Part shown: positions 28,237 to 36,515 of the stretch, in pieces
Layout: the number at the start of each line of letters is the position of its first letter
Position numbering within the stretch: the first letter of the stretch is position 1
From: Stenotrophomonas raiganjensis (SeqCode)
Lineage (GTDB): Bacteria > Pseudomonadota > Gammaproteobacteria > Xanthomonadales > Xanthomonadaceae
Direction of reading: 5' to 3'
Length of the DNA: 64,000 bases
Assembly (NCBI RefSeq): GCF_030658505.1
Contig: NZ_JAUTXR010000134.1
Coordinates: forward strand, 62,001 to 126,000
Translations under genes and position numbers: made by a program
The notes under the pieces: model-generated
The model's database searches: none
What the model was told of the DNA's origin: nothing
What the model saw: only the letters and a program-made list of their open reading frames with translations

Positions 28237-29202
28237 GTGGTGAATGCACAGGACTTGGCATTTGAAAAGCTTCTGGACCGGATTGACGGGCTCGACAATG
28301 TTCTGAAGGAGGTTGAGGCCAGCCCCCGACTCGAACAGCCTCGCCTGCTCTTCCTGAGGTTTCGCCAAGAAGAACCTGAGCTAGATGCGCTTGCTGAGTT
28401 GCTGACCGATCTACTGGTGGACTACGCGATTCCGCTAAGCAAGCGCCAGCAGGCAAACGTTGCCGGTAGCAATTCGGCCACACAAGGCAGCACTGTAATG
28501 CACGTTCGGCTTTACAGAGAAGCCAAAAGGTTGCTCATCGAATATGAGAGGGCTAACCAAGGCCGGTATGGCGAACTAGGAGAGCTGCTATCGTACGCTA
28601 TTGCTGTGCACTACCTCGGCGCGGCACAGATCGGGTCTAAGATGGCCCTCAAGACGTCTCAAGGCATGCCTATTCACGGCGTCGATGGCTTGCATGTGAG
28701 GGCCAACGACGACGGCACGGTGTCTTTTTTCTTTCTAGAGTCGAAGATGATGCCCGATGCAACCGATGCCTCGAGGGACATGGTTGCGTCAATTGTGGAC
28801 TATCGGGCAGACCGCTCAAAGAAGCTCAACGAACTCAGGTTAGTTACTGACCTTTCCAACTTTGACGCACTTACCGGCGAGCAGCGCGACGCCGCGAAGT
28901 CGTTCTTCAATTCCTATCAAGGGAACGGAAGTCATCTGAAGCGTCGCGATGTGCATGTCGGCAGCTTGGTCTTCAGTGAATCTGCATACAGGGATAAGCT
29001 CCCCGTTGACCACGGAAAGCCCATAACGATCCACGAAGATCACCTTGAAAAGCTGTACATGAAACAACATGAGCGCTTCAAGGCGAACCTTGAACGACAG
29101 GCAATGGCGAAGAATCTCGACTTGGCGAGCTGCATAGTGTTCTTTGTGGCCGTTCCAGACATCAATGAACTGAAGAGAGTGTTCGCGGAACTCAACAAAT
29201 GA
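28237..29202 (+). CDS. hamA: Hachiman anti-phage system nuclease HamA (DUF1837)
   Basis: A 321-aa protein matching the DUF1837/HamA layout. The segment YGELGELLSYAIAVHYLGA is followed by SKMALKTSQGMPIHGVDGLH and FFFLESK. D150, E168 and K170 form a PD-(D/E)XK-type nuclease core. In Hachiman, HamA is held inactive by HamB and degrades DNA when HamB senses damage. Start codon GTG at 28237 (another GTG at 28240) follows AGAGGGA. It overlaps hamB by 4 nt (ATGA). The family call is by motif and partner; I could not run a profile search. Confidence 0.85.
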   Translation: MVNAQDLAFEKLLDRIDGLDNVLKEVEASPRLEQPRLLFLRFRQEEPELDALAELLTDLLVDYAIPLSKRQQANVAGSNSATQGSTVMHVRLYREAKRLLIEYERANQGRYGELGELLSYAIAVHYLGAAQIGSKMALKTSQGMPIHGVDGLHVRANDDGTVSFFFLESKMMPDATDASRDMVASIVDYRADRSKKLNELRLVTDLSNFDALTGEQRDAAKSFFNSYQGNGSHLKRRDVHVGSLVFSESAYRDKLPVDHGKPITIHEDHLEKLYMKQHERFKANLERQAMAKNLDLASCIVFFVAVPDINELKRVFAELNK

Positions 29203-31856
29203 CGAGCTTTGCATCTGAGCTTGCCCATGACATTCGCCAAGAACCTTCGTTCTGGGCAGACCTTGCTTCGCTGCGAGCCGCTGGAATTCGATCCACGTTG
29301 CTTCCCTCAAGCGCGGGCACTCGTTCCTCGGAGGTCGCGGTGGTCCAAGGGCCAGATCTGAACGAACAGGCTTTAGTCAGGCTCTTGAATTCAGCAAGCA
29401 TCTTCGCCCAGGCAACCGACGCGACGAGTCTCGACCTCGCGCAGCAGATCGCCGTGTTTGCATCCCTTGCCTCTGATGACACAGGGACTTATGACGCTGC
29501 GGTCCATATTCTCACCGGTCTAGGCAATTTCCCAGGATTGACCAAGCTTCGAGCGCAAAGAGCCGAAGATCAGGGTCTACAAAGTCGCATCCGCACCGCC
29601 CTGTTGCGGGAACTTAACTCGGTAGACATGGCCGGCAAGCGTGTGGCGCTCACGAACTTTCAGTTCGGCGTCTGGGATAGCCTTCAAAACAGAGGCTCAA
29701 CGGCCATATCTGCCCCGACGTCAGCGGGAAAATCCTACGTTGTCATGGAGCACCTCTGCGAAAGCGCCATAGCCGCCGAGAAATTTGTTGCGCTCTACAT
29801 AGCTCCTACTCGAGCATTATTGACGGAGATTCAAGGAAAGCTCGAGAAGCGCTTAGCCGCGATCACTGACAAGCTGCGAGTTACGACCGTGCCAGTTCTC
29901 GATCCTGAGGATCGGCCCAAGCAGATTTATGTTTTGACGCAAGAGCGAGCTCAGCTGCTGCTTTCTACCGTAAACGTGAGTGGTCTGATTGACCTGGTCA
30001 TCATCGATGAGGCTCAGGCCATTGGCGATGATAGCCGCGGCATGATCCTCCAAGACGCCGTGGAGAAAGTTCATGCGGCCAACTCCGGTGCGCGTTTCCT
30101 CTTCCTCGCACCTGGCGCTAGTGGTTTTGAGTTAGTCGGGGATAGCGTCGGAATCTCTGAGCTTGACGTGAGGGAGACCAGTCTGTCGCCGGTCGTGCAG
30201 AATCGCATCAGCGTTAGCTTCCCAGTCGCAAACGAACACCTGGTTGAGCTTGACCTAGTTACCGCCACTGGCCTTGAGCGCATTGGCTCCTATACCTTTG
30301 AAAGGGGCTTCGCCCTCACAGAAGACGCGAAGCTTGCTGCTGTGGCGGAGGAGTTTGGCTCCTCCGGAAGGTCGCTCGTGTACGCCACCGGCGCAAAGAA
30401 CGCGGAAGACCTGACTGCATTGATTGCGCTGAATCGCAAGCCTCACGATTCGCCCTACCTCAAGGAACTGGCTAAGTTCATCGAGGAGCATGTTCACAAG
30501 CAATACTCGTTGGCGGGATTCGTGCGCCGTGGTGTGGCGTTCCACTACGGCAACATGCCAAGCCTTCTTCGTGAGGGGATCGAGGCGAGCTTTCGAGATG
30601 GACATCTCGACTACCTTTGCTGCACAACAACGTTGTTCCAAGGTGTCAATCTACCTGCACGGAATGTGTTCATCGATACTCCAACCCGAGGAAAAGGGGA
30701 TCTACTGGACGAAGCAGCGCTTTGGAACTTCGCCGGGCGCGCCGGTCGGCTTGGCGAAGAGATCGTGGGAAACGTTTTCCTGGTCGACTACGAGAACTGG
30801 GAAACGCAGCCGCTGACCATACGAAAGCCGTTCGAAATCAAGGTCGCCTTCAAAGAAACGCTTGAGGCTAAATTTGAAGAAATCCTAGATTTCCTTGAGA
30901 CGGCAAGCAGACCGGCACCCGACGAAGTGCGCAAGCGAGCGGAAGACCGCGTCACCGCTGCGGCAGGACTGGTGCTCTTCCGTGCAGCTCAGGGCAATCT
31001 AGACGCACTTCTTGGAAGAGCAAGCCTTTCCCTCAGTGCAGATCAAAAGACAAGGCTTTCTAGTAACGCTAGGGAAGCGCTGACGCAACTTGGCCTACCG
31101 TCGGCAGTTCTGACGAGCAGCTGGATGGTCGATCCCGTGGCACTGGCCAGTCTCCTAACAAGACAGAAAGAGCTGATCCGCAAGGGCGAGTTCAGCAAAC
31201 TGATGCCGGTGAATCCGGCATCGGACGCATACACCGTTTACAACAGCATCATTCGCCGTATGTACAAGCATCTTGGCGGGATGACTCTCAGCGGCGAAGA
31301 AGGCAAGAAGGCGCGCGGTTTTGTAAATCACGTCACGGTGACCGCTCTCAGCTGGATGCGAGGCGATCCTCTTACAAAACTGGTTCGAGATGCAGTGAAG
31401 TACCGCGTTTCCGTTGCCAAGCAAGGCCCTAGACTCAAGCCTGAACAGGCCGTAGTCGACGCGGCAATACGGGAGATGTTCACCTTAATCGAACAGACTA
31501 TCCGCTTTAAGCTCGTCCAGTGGGCTAAAGCTTATGTAGATCTCCTTAAGTTTGCGCTTGAGGTTGAGGGAAGGCCCGAGATGGTTGCGCAGGTGTATGA
31601 CTTTTCACTAGCGCTAGAGCTTGGAGTGTCAACAAAGACCGGCAGGTCGCTCGTAGAGTTTGGACTCTCCCGAATCACGGCTTCCGCAGTTGCAGCGCTT
31701 ATTACCGACTCTTCGCTCCCCCCTGACAAGGTAAAAGCCTGGATCGGGGCTCAGCCGCCTGAAATGCTGTCAAAACTATCCGGCCTGATCCTTGCAGAGC
31801 TGCGCGCCAAAGAACTCTTGGGGAGCGAATTGGAGGATGACAACCTCAGTTCATAG
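29199..31856 (+). CDS. hamB: Hachiman system helicase HamB (DEAD/DEAH, Ski2-like)
   Basis: An 885-aa superfamily 2 helicase. Walker A APTSAGKS is at 172-179, the IIDEAQ box at 268-273, motif V QGVNLPA at 481-487 and motif VI FAGRAGRLGEE at 511-521. These are Ski2-type signatures. An N-terminal helical region of about 145 residues precedes the core and a helical C-terminal region of about 340 follows. In Hachiman, HamB is the ATP-dependent DNA-scanning partner of HamA. The translational overlap with hamA supports a stoichiometric complex. Base composition is clearly lower in GC than the core genome. Confidence 0.87.
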   Translation: MTSFASELAHDIRQEPSFWADLASLRAAGIRSTLLPSSAGTRSSEVAVVQGPDLNEQALVRLLNSASIFAQATDATSLDLAQQIAVFASLASDDTGTYDAAVHILTGLGNFPGLTKLRAQRAEDQGLQSRIRTALLRELNSVDMAGKRVALTNFQFGVWDSLQNRGSTAISAPTSAGKSYVVMEHLCESAIAAEKFVALYIAPTRALLTEIQGKLEKRLAAITDKLRVTTVPVLDPEDRPKQIYVLTQERAQLLLSTVNVSGLIDLVIIDEAQAIGDDSRGMILQDAVEKVHAANSGARFLFLAPGASGFELVGDSVGISELDVRETSLSPVVQNRISVSFPVANEHLVELDLVTATGLERIGSYTFERGFALTEDAKLAAVAEEFGSSGRSLVYATGAKNAEDLTALIALNRKPHDSPYLKELAKFIEEHVHKQYSLAGFVRRGVAFHYGNMPSLLREGIEASFRDGHLDYLCCTTTLFQGVNLPARNVFIDTPTRGKGDLLDEAALWNFAGRAGRLGEEIVGNVFLVDYENWETQPLTIRKPFEIKVAFKETLEAKFEEILDFLETASRPAPDEVRKRAEDRVTAAAGLVLFRAAQGNLDALLGRASLSLSADQKTRLSSNAREALTQLGLPSAVLTSSWMVDPVALASLLTRQKELIRKGEFSKLMPVNPASDAYTVYNSIIRRMYKHLGGMTLSGEEGKKARGFVNHVTVTALSWMRGDPLTKLVRDAVKYRVSVAKQGPRLKPEQAVVDAAIREMFTLIEQTIRFKLVQWAKAYVDLLKFALEVEGRPEMVAQVYDFSLALELGVSTKTGRSLVEFGLSRITASAVAALITDSSLPPDKVKAWIGAQPPEMLSKLSGLILAELRAKELLGSELEDDNLSS

Positions 31857-32018
31857 CAGGACTTCAACTGTGAGGTGTCGCCCTTTTAGTTAACAAGCAC
31901 TCTTAGGTCAAGTCACCAATCACGTGAATTAGCTTCAGGCTTCGCGCACCTACCATCCGGTCGCGCGAGATATCGAGTGTCTGGCGACTCTCAGTGAGAG
32001 CCGCAAGCGATAGCCACC

Positions 32019-33293
32019 TCATCCCACTTGACTTACTCTGGCTCCGAAGTACCGCAAGACCTTTGTCGTTCTGCCATTGATGATCGGCAGCTCATCTCGG
32101 TTGGTCCAGCCAACCAGTTCTTGTACGTTCGCCCGCCCAAACTCATTCAACTTGAACTTCGGCGAATAAATGGCGTTTGCCATCCTCTCTACGATGTCTC
32201 CTCGGCCATGCACGATGTATGCGAGAGTCTTCCTCGTCTTGGCCGGGTCATTGAAGCTTGGAAACTGCTTCTTCCAGGTTGGCAGTCCTCCCTCAAAGAA
32301 CCTGAATCGATCATGGAACGAGTGCAGCGTTGCCAATGCATCGAACAACTCCGAGTCGTCGGCCTTACTAATCGAATCTTCGGTTGAGAAGATAGACTTT
32401 AAGCGAGGATAATTATCGGCGACAATCCTTCCCTCAAAATGCGGCCAAGGAGTTCGGCTCCAGGCTTCAATCAGTGGCTCAAGCATCGACCGCTGCTCAG
32501 TCTCTGAACGTAACGGCGCACTCGCCCAAGAGTCGCCACTTGCCGCAGTCTCGCGCACATAGCTGAGAAATGAGTCGATCTCGATGCGCAGAGGAATTTT
32601 CTCCTCAGAAATTTTTCTATATCCACTAGCCTCATAGATCCGTCTGACGACATTGAAGGCTGAAGTGGTTTCTTGATAGCTACGCCTAAAGCCATCAATG
32701 AAGGCAGAGCGCACATCCTTCTTGGCTTCACTGCGATCGATGTTTGCAGGTGATGTCTCACCAAGTACTCCAAGGACGTTCTGCTCCAGAGCTCCAATTT
32801 CATGGTCGAGCTTGGAGTATTGTCGATAGAAGTCTCTATAAGCGGCCAATTCCGAGTCAGTCGGCACTGTTGCGCCGGCCCAATAGTCATCAAATATCGA
32901 TACAAGATCCTGAAGGCAGTCGTCATGCTGATCGATGTGAACAACAACCTCCTGGTTCGTCACCAGAGCGGATCGAGTCAGATTCGCAGATCCGACCAAG
33001 GCCTCCTCATCCCCTAGTATGTAAAGCTTTGGATGGAAGGTTCTGCTTGTATAGACTCGCAAGTTCATGTTCGGGTGCTTTCGCACACGGTCTATCGCAT
33101 CAGGACTAGTAGGGAATCCAAGTCTAACGACCATATAGACGCTGCAACCCTTGTACAACAGTTTCTCGACCACTTCAGCGTCCGTGAAGAATGCGGACGC
33201 AATGTAGACAGAAAGACCGCGATTTGCCCATCGCTCCAGCTCGTTCAGTAGAAAATCGCCCTTGGAATTCCTGTTCGCATAGATCGATCTCAT
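32019..33293 (-). CDS. Phospholipase D-like (HKD) domain protein, putative nuclease
   Basis: A 424-aa protein without signal peptide. An N-terminal PLD domain has the motif HPKLYILGDEEALVGSANLT (H87, K89, D95 region, then G-S-x-N), the single-HKD form seen in nucleases such as BfiI-type restriction enzymes and in helicase-associated PLD domains. A helical middle region follows. The C-terminus contains FGRANVQELVGW and PIINGRTTKVLRYFG, reminiscent of helical domains attached to defence nucleases. It converges on hamB with a 162-bp gap, so it is a separate transcript. A role in phage defence is inferred from context. Confidence 0.65.
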   Translation of the reverse strand: MRSIYANRNSKGDFLLNELERWANRGLSVYIASAFFTDAEVVEKLLYKGCSVYMVVRLGFPTSPDAIDRVRKHPNMNLRVYTSRTFHPKLYILGDEEALVGSANLTRSALVTNQEVVVHIDQHDDCLQDLVSIFDDYWAGATVPTDSELAAYRDFYRQYSKLDHEIGALEQNVLGVLGETSPANIDRSEAKKDVRSAFIDGFRRSYQETTSAFNVVRRIYEASGYRKISEEKIPLRIEIDSFLSYVRETAASGDSWASAPLRSETEQRSMLEPLIEAWSRTPWPHFEGRIVADNYPRLKSIFSTEDSISKADDSELFDALATLHSFHDRFRFFEGGLPTWKKQFPSFNDPAKTRKTLAYIVHGRGDIVERMANAIYSPKFKLNEFGRANVQELVGWTNRDELPIINGRTTKVLRYFGARVSQVG

Positions 33294-33650
33294 GCAAGCC
33301 CCTAGCTCGCGGTGTGAATGGAACGATTGTATAGCCGCCCAAAGCACTGGCAGGGGCCGCCAATCCGGGAGGTGCACTCTTCGCTCGCATCAGACCCACA
33401 CTCGCCGCACAAAGGGGCACGCAGTACTGATGCAGTTACTCATGGCACCACAGGCGGCCAGAAGTCCTTTTGGAACAATGACTTAGCCAACCCCAACTGG
33501 CAGCCATGGTGCCGATAAGTGCCTTGTAAGCCGGGGAGCCATCACTTTGAGCTGATTCGGGCCCATGAAGCCCCAGGGAAAGCCAGGTAGGGCTCACGCC
33601 TGCTTTCAAGGCGGACAGCGGCCTGTGGTGTACGTGCCCCGGAATCGAAC
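33294..33650. other. Island non-coding gap with tRNA-like remnant
   Basis: No convincing gene. Short frames on both strands lack family signals. At about 33630-33655 the text TGCCCCGGAATCGAACCTACG resembles a reversed tRNA T arm, but the stem does not pair. Confidence 0.35.
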
Positions 33651-33989
33651 CTACGTGTAGTACCTCTCATTGACGTTACGGCGACAGGCAAGACACTTCC
33701 GATACAACCCATATCTCCCGTCGCGCTCCCGTCCCAGCAAGCCACCGCATTCGCAAACCAAGGCGCTGCGCCCTTGGTCCCAGCGCCAAAGCTCTAGAGT
33801 AGCGACAAGTGCAAGGGTGACCGATACCGCGATAGCCAACGCTGGGAGCCATCGCGCCATCGCATACACCCCTGCAAGCACCGGACTCTCCCGGAGCATT
33901 CCCAACGGCAGCATCAGCAGCAACCCCAGCGCCAAAGCCCCAAGTGCGGGCGCATACATCCTTACCATCATCCACGTCCAACGATCCAT
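33651..33989 (-). CDS. Small membrane protein with C-terminal zinc ribbon
   Basis: A 112-aa product. Two hydrophobic segments (APALGALALGLLLMLPLGML and LPALAIAVSVTLALVATLEL) are followed by a cytosolic C-terminus with CECGG and CLACR, four Cys that could bind zinc. No family recognised. It is isolated between two gaps. A second zinc-ribbon membrane gene with the domains in opposite order lies at 37358-37699. Confidence 0.5.
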   Translation of the reverse strand: MDRWTWMMVRMYAPALGALALGLLLMLPLGMLRESPVLAGVYAMARWLPALAIAVSVTLALVATLELWRWDQGRSALVCECGGLLGRERDGRYGLYRKCLACRRNVNERYYT

Positions 33990-34393
33990 GTAGCCGTCCC
34001 GGTGATTGTTTTATGCATCCTTAAGCAAATCGATCGCAGGGGATGAGACTTGAACGGCGAACTTTCTTTGCCGCCCGTACAAGGCCGAACACCACCGTAC
34101 GCTTCATACATGGCCACCATGTCTTACGACTGCAGGCACCTGCTCATACACCGCCGCCCACGTCCTGCGTGCTTAACTTAGGCAGCATGCGCTTTTGTAG
34201 CGCTTAGCATGGGGCAGACGGCAGCACTCATTGCGCTCGCGAAAGTGACGGTTAGCCCTACCCGCTCTGGCACCCGATCGGCAGAGAGAGACTTGCGCTA
34301 TCCATGCTTGAACCACAACCGCATTACCCAGATCTCCGGCTAATGATCACGTCATATAGGCTAGGTATGACGCGGATCGGCAGCAGCGCTTCA
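33990..34393. other. Non-coding island segment
   Basis: No gene supported. The sequence around 34040-34060 (GATGAGACTTGAACGGCG) looks like the complement of a tRNA T arm, again without a complete tRNA. The stretch runs into the structured region at 34394-34594. Confidence 0.35.
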
Positions 34394-34594
34394 TGCATGG
34401 CAGAGGCCGCAAGGGCATGCAGAGCTCCCGAGACAGGGTCCTAACGGACGGGAAACCGGTGTGCCTCCAAAAGGCCGGAGGATCGCCTACGAGCGATCCA
34501 GCCGAGGGAGAATTCCTAAGGAGATGCAAATTGAACACCAACTCGTACCCTCCCGGGGGGGGCGTCGGGGCGGCAGCGCCTGCCGGAAGCCGAC
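34394..34594 (+). ncRNA. Candidate structured RNA region
   Basis: About 200 nt packed with complementary segments. TGCATG (34394-34399) pairs with CATGCA (34416-34421), and CTCCC (34425-34429) with GGGAG (34506-34510) as a closing stem. Inside are GTCC-TAAC-GGAC (34438-34449), CCTCC with GGAGG (34464-34481) and GGATCGC with GCGATCC (34480-34499). Next comes a two-part hairpin: GTCGG (34564) with CCGAC (34590) around CGGCAG-CGC-CTGCCG. No family matched; the strand is uncertain. GC-rich sequence forms hairpins by chance, so this is a candidate only. Confidence 0.35.
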
Positions 34595-34630
34595 CTCTAC
34601 AGCGCTAGGATCTCCGGGCTGTGAGGCCTC

Positions 34631-34701
34631 GATGTCACGCTTCCCTATATATGTTAGAGCTTATAAATAAGAGCTAATAAATATTAGGGAAGCGTGACAT
34701 C
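34631..34701. repeat. 17-bp perfect inverted repeat with AT-rich loop
   Basis: Arms GATGTCACGCTTCCCTA (34631-34647) and TAGGGAAGCGTGACATC (34685-34701) are exact complements. The 37-nt loop is AT-rich and has its own weak inner stem (CTTAT-AA-ATAAG). It lies 23 bp after the stop of the 368-aa gene. It could be a terminator-like hairpin, a miniature inverted-repeat element or a protein-binding dyad. Confidence 0.85.
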
Positions 34702-34724
34702 TCGGCCAGTGCTGGGAGCCTCGC

Positions 34725-35831
34725 CTATTCTTGGCTCTTGCGTTTCTTCCCATCCCGGCGCTGTTTGTCCCTCTCGCGCCTCTGGATCACCTTGGGATCC
34801 GCTGCCTCCTTCAGCACACGGTGAAGCTCCTGATCCGTCATAGCGGCCCCACTGCGCTCTCGCTCTCGCTGTCGACGCTTGCGGTCTCGGGCCGCAATGC
34901 GCTTACGCTCCTTCGGAACGTTCAGCACCCCGAATCGCTCCTGGACGCTTTTCTCGACTGCGGCACGAAATTCGGTGCAACGCTGGGCTACCGGACATTG
35001 GCTGCAGATTGCATGCCCTTCGGTGCGCATACCAAAGCAGGCTGGATCGGAGGGCCCGGGGGCATCAAGCACCACCGGAGTGCGCGACGTGTAACCCCCT
35101 CGGTGGGCCTTAGCCTCATCGACGAGCTCCTGCCCAAACCGGCGCGTAGCCTCTGCTTCCGAAATCAGCTGTTCGACGCACATGAAGCGGTGAAGCAACA
35201 CTGGTTTGCGAGCACGTCCGGCCTTAGCAATCTGCTCCTCGATCCACGCCAGGGCGTCCAGCTGCTGTTGGTCGCCCACGAAGTTAGCCGCATAGAATCG
35301 CGGGTCGAAGTCCTTTGCAAAGGGATCGAAAACACCTTCCGCCCGCTTCTCCTCCAAGCGCTCGAGCAGCATGGGCAGCTTGGAATCACTGCAAAGCTGA
35401 TTCGGGCGTGGCAGCTGTCGCGTCCCGCTAGCGTCAGCATCCAGCATCAGCTCAATGACATACCGTTCGTAGGGCACCCCCATCGCATCCGCGCGCTGGC
35501 GTGCCCGCCAGATGCTAGCGAAATCGCCTGCCTCAAGGCCATTAATACGGCTCGGGAACCCCTGCGGCTCGCGCCCCTTACGTCGCAAGAAGCGATGCAC
35601 GTAGTGTTTTCGATACGCTTCATAGAAGCTCTGCGTGCGGTCGTACGCACTCATGTATCGGTACGTCAGATGTGCAGATCGCGCAAAGTCCGGTTCTTCA
35701 TCAAAGTCGCCCGGCATAAGCCATTCCCGTGCCTGCACCATTTTCTCCGTCGCCAGCGCATCGGCGCCAACCTTCTTGGCCGCGGCCAATTTCTTGGCGC
35801 GACAATATCCTTCCATACTCATTCCTGACAT
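34725..35831 (-). CDS. Unknown protein with four-Cys cluster and GVPY motif
   Basis: A 368-aa soluble basic protein. Residues 108-121 are WRARQRADAMGVPY, a motif also present in the 154-aa neighbour. C265-x10-C276-x2-C279-x5-C285 (CFGMRTEGHAICSQCPVAQRC, shown in part: SQCPVAQRC) could bind a 4Fe-4S cluster or zinc; the spacing resembles WhiB-like and other small Fe-S clusters. The C-terminal 70 residues are strongly charged (RDRKRRQRERERSG), typical of nucleic-acid binding. No family recognised. Lower GC and island position indicate transfer. Confidence 0.6.
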   Translation of the reverse strand: MSGMSMEGYCRAKKLAAAKKVGADALATEKMVQAREWLMPGDFDEEPDFARSAHLTYRYMSAYDRTQSFYEAYRKHYVHRFLRRKGREPQGFPSRINGLEAGDFASIWRARQRADAMGVPYERYVIELMLDADASGTRQLPRPNQLCSDSKLPMLLERLEEKRAEGVFDPFAKDFDPRFYAANFVGDQQQLDALAWIEEQIAKAGRARKPVLLHRFMCVEQLISEAEATRRFGQELVDEAKAHRGGYTSRTPVVLDAPGPSDPACFGMRTEGHAICSQCPVAQRCTEFRAAVEKSVQERFGVLNVPKERKRIAARDRKRRQRERERSGAAMTDQELHRVLKEAADPKVIQRRERDKQRRDGKKRKSQE

Positions 35832-35947
35832 CTCGTATCCGTTGCCCCTCAGTGAGGAGTGAAGCTAATGCGCTAGCAGCGCCGTCATTTGATTACGTCG
35901 ATAGATGCGGTGGGCCCTCCGCATACAGGACTATCGCCCCAATACAA

Positions 35948-36412
35948 TCAGTTCTGCCGCTCAGCGACGCGGTCGACGGACATCTCCGCGTTCCAGCGAT
36001 CCATCACATGCAGTTGCACGTCCGGCGCGATGAGCATTTTCGGAGTGATCCGCTTCTTCCCCTTCATATCCCGCAGGTAGCGCACCGCAACGTCAATGTA
36101 GACCCCATAAGGGACACCGAGCATGTCAGCAGCCTGACGCGCCGCCCAAAGCATGCGGAACATGGAGACATCGCATACGCGCATATCGTGCCTCAGCGAG
36201 CGATCACCTACGTGGGCTGCGAACAGCTCCGCGAAATTGGACGTCGCGCGGAACGGGGACAGGTCGCTGCACTCGAAGGAGCGGCGTTGCGCACATGCAT
36301 TCTCCCTTGCCATTGCGGCCTCCCCCACAATTTCGAGCGCGGTCTCGTGTTCAACCTGCTCGACCGAACCACCCGCCCCAAACATCGAAATTGCACGAAT
36401 CAGGTCAGTCAT
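35948..36412 (-). CDS. Unknown protein sharing the GVPY motif
   Basis: A 154-aa soluble protein. W89-AARQAADMLGVPY102 matches the motif in the 368-aa downstream gene (W-x-ARQ-x-AD-M/L-GVPY-x-x-Y), and both place it after a region with an aromatic-rich helix, so the two share a domain. It lacks the four-Cys cluster and basic tail. The ATG at 36412 was chosen because the upstream part of the frame runs through an inverted repeat at 36470-36502. The genes are 116 bp apart on the same strand and diverge from a MarR-like regulator. Confidence 0.55.
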   Translation of the reverse strand: MTDLIRAISMFGAGGSVEQVEHETALEIVGEAAMARENACAQRRSFECSDLSPFRATSNFAELFAAHVGDRSLRHDMRVCDVSMFRMLWAARQAADMLGVPYGVYIDVAVRYLRDMKGKKRITPKMLIAPDVQLHVMDRWNAEMSVDRVAERQN

Positions 36413-36469
36413 CTCATTGCCTCTCGTAAGCACAGCCAGTCGCTGTACGAGCAGCCTAGCGACTGCAAT

Positions 36470-36502
36470 ATGGCGGGATGTACGATACGGACATCCCGCC
36501 AT
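36470..36502. promoter_or_regulatory. 12-bp perfect inverted repeat between divergent genes (operator or hairpin)
   Basis: Arms ATGGCGGGATGT and ACATCCCGCCAT enclose 9 nt (ACGATACGG) and are followed by TTTTTC. It lies 14 bp before the start of the MarR-like gene and 58 bp before the divergent 154-aa gene. It could be the regulator's own operator or a leader terminator. Confidence 0.75.
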
Positions 36503-36515
36503 TTTTCACTCATGT

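Noticed and set aside
34631-34701. Ordinary rho-independent terminator of the 368-aa gene
   Set aside because: The arms are unusually long, the loop is 37 nt and AT-rich, and no U-run follows, so a plain terminator explains it poorly; kept as an inverted repeat instead.
34380-34704. Retron-like msr/msd RNA
   Set aside because: The short hairpins followed by a long one recall a retron, but no reverse transcriptase gene lies in the island and no flanking a1/a2 repeat was found.
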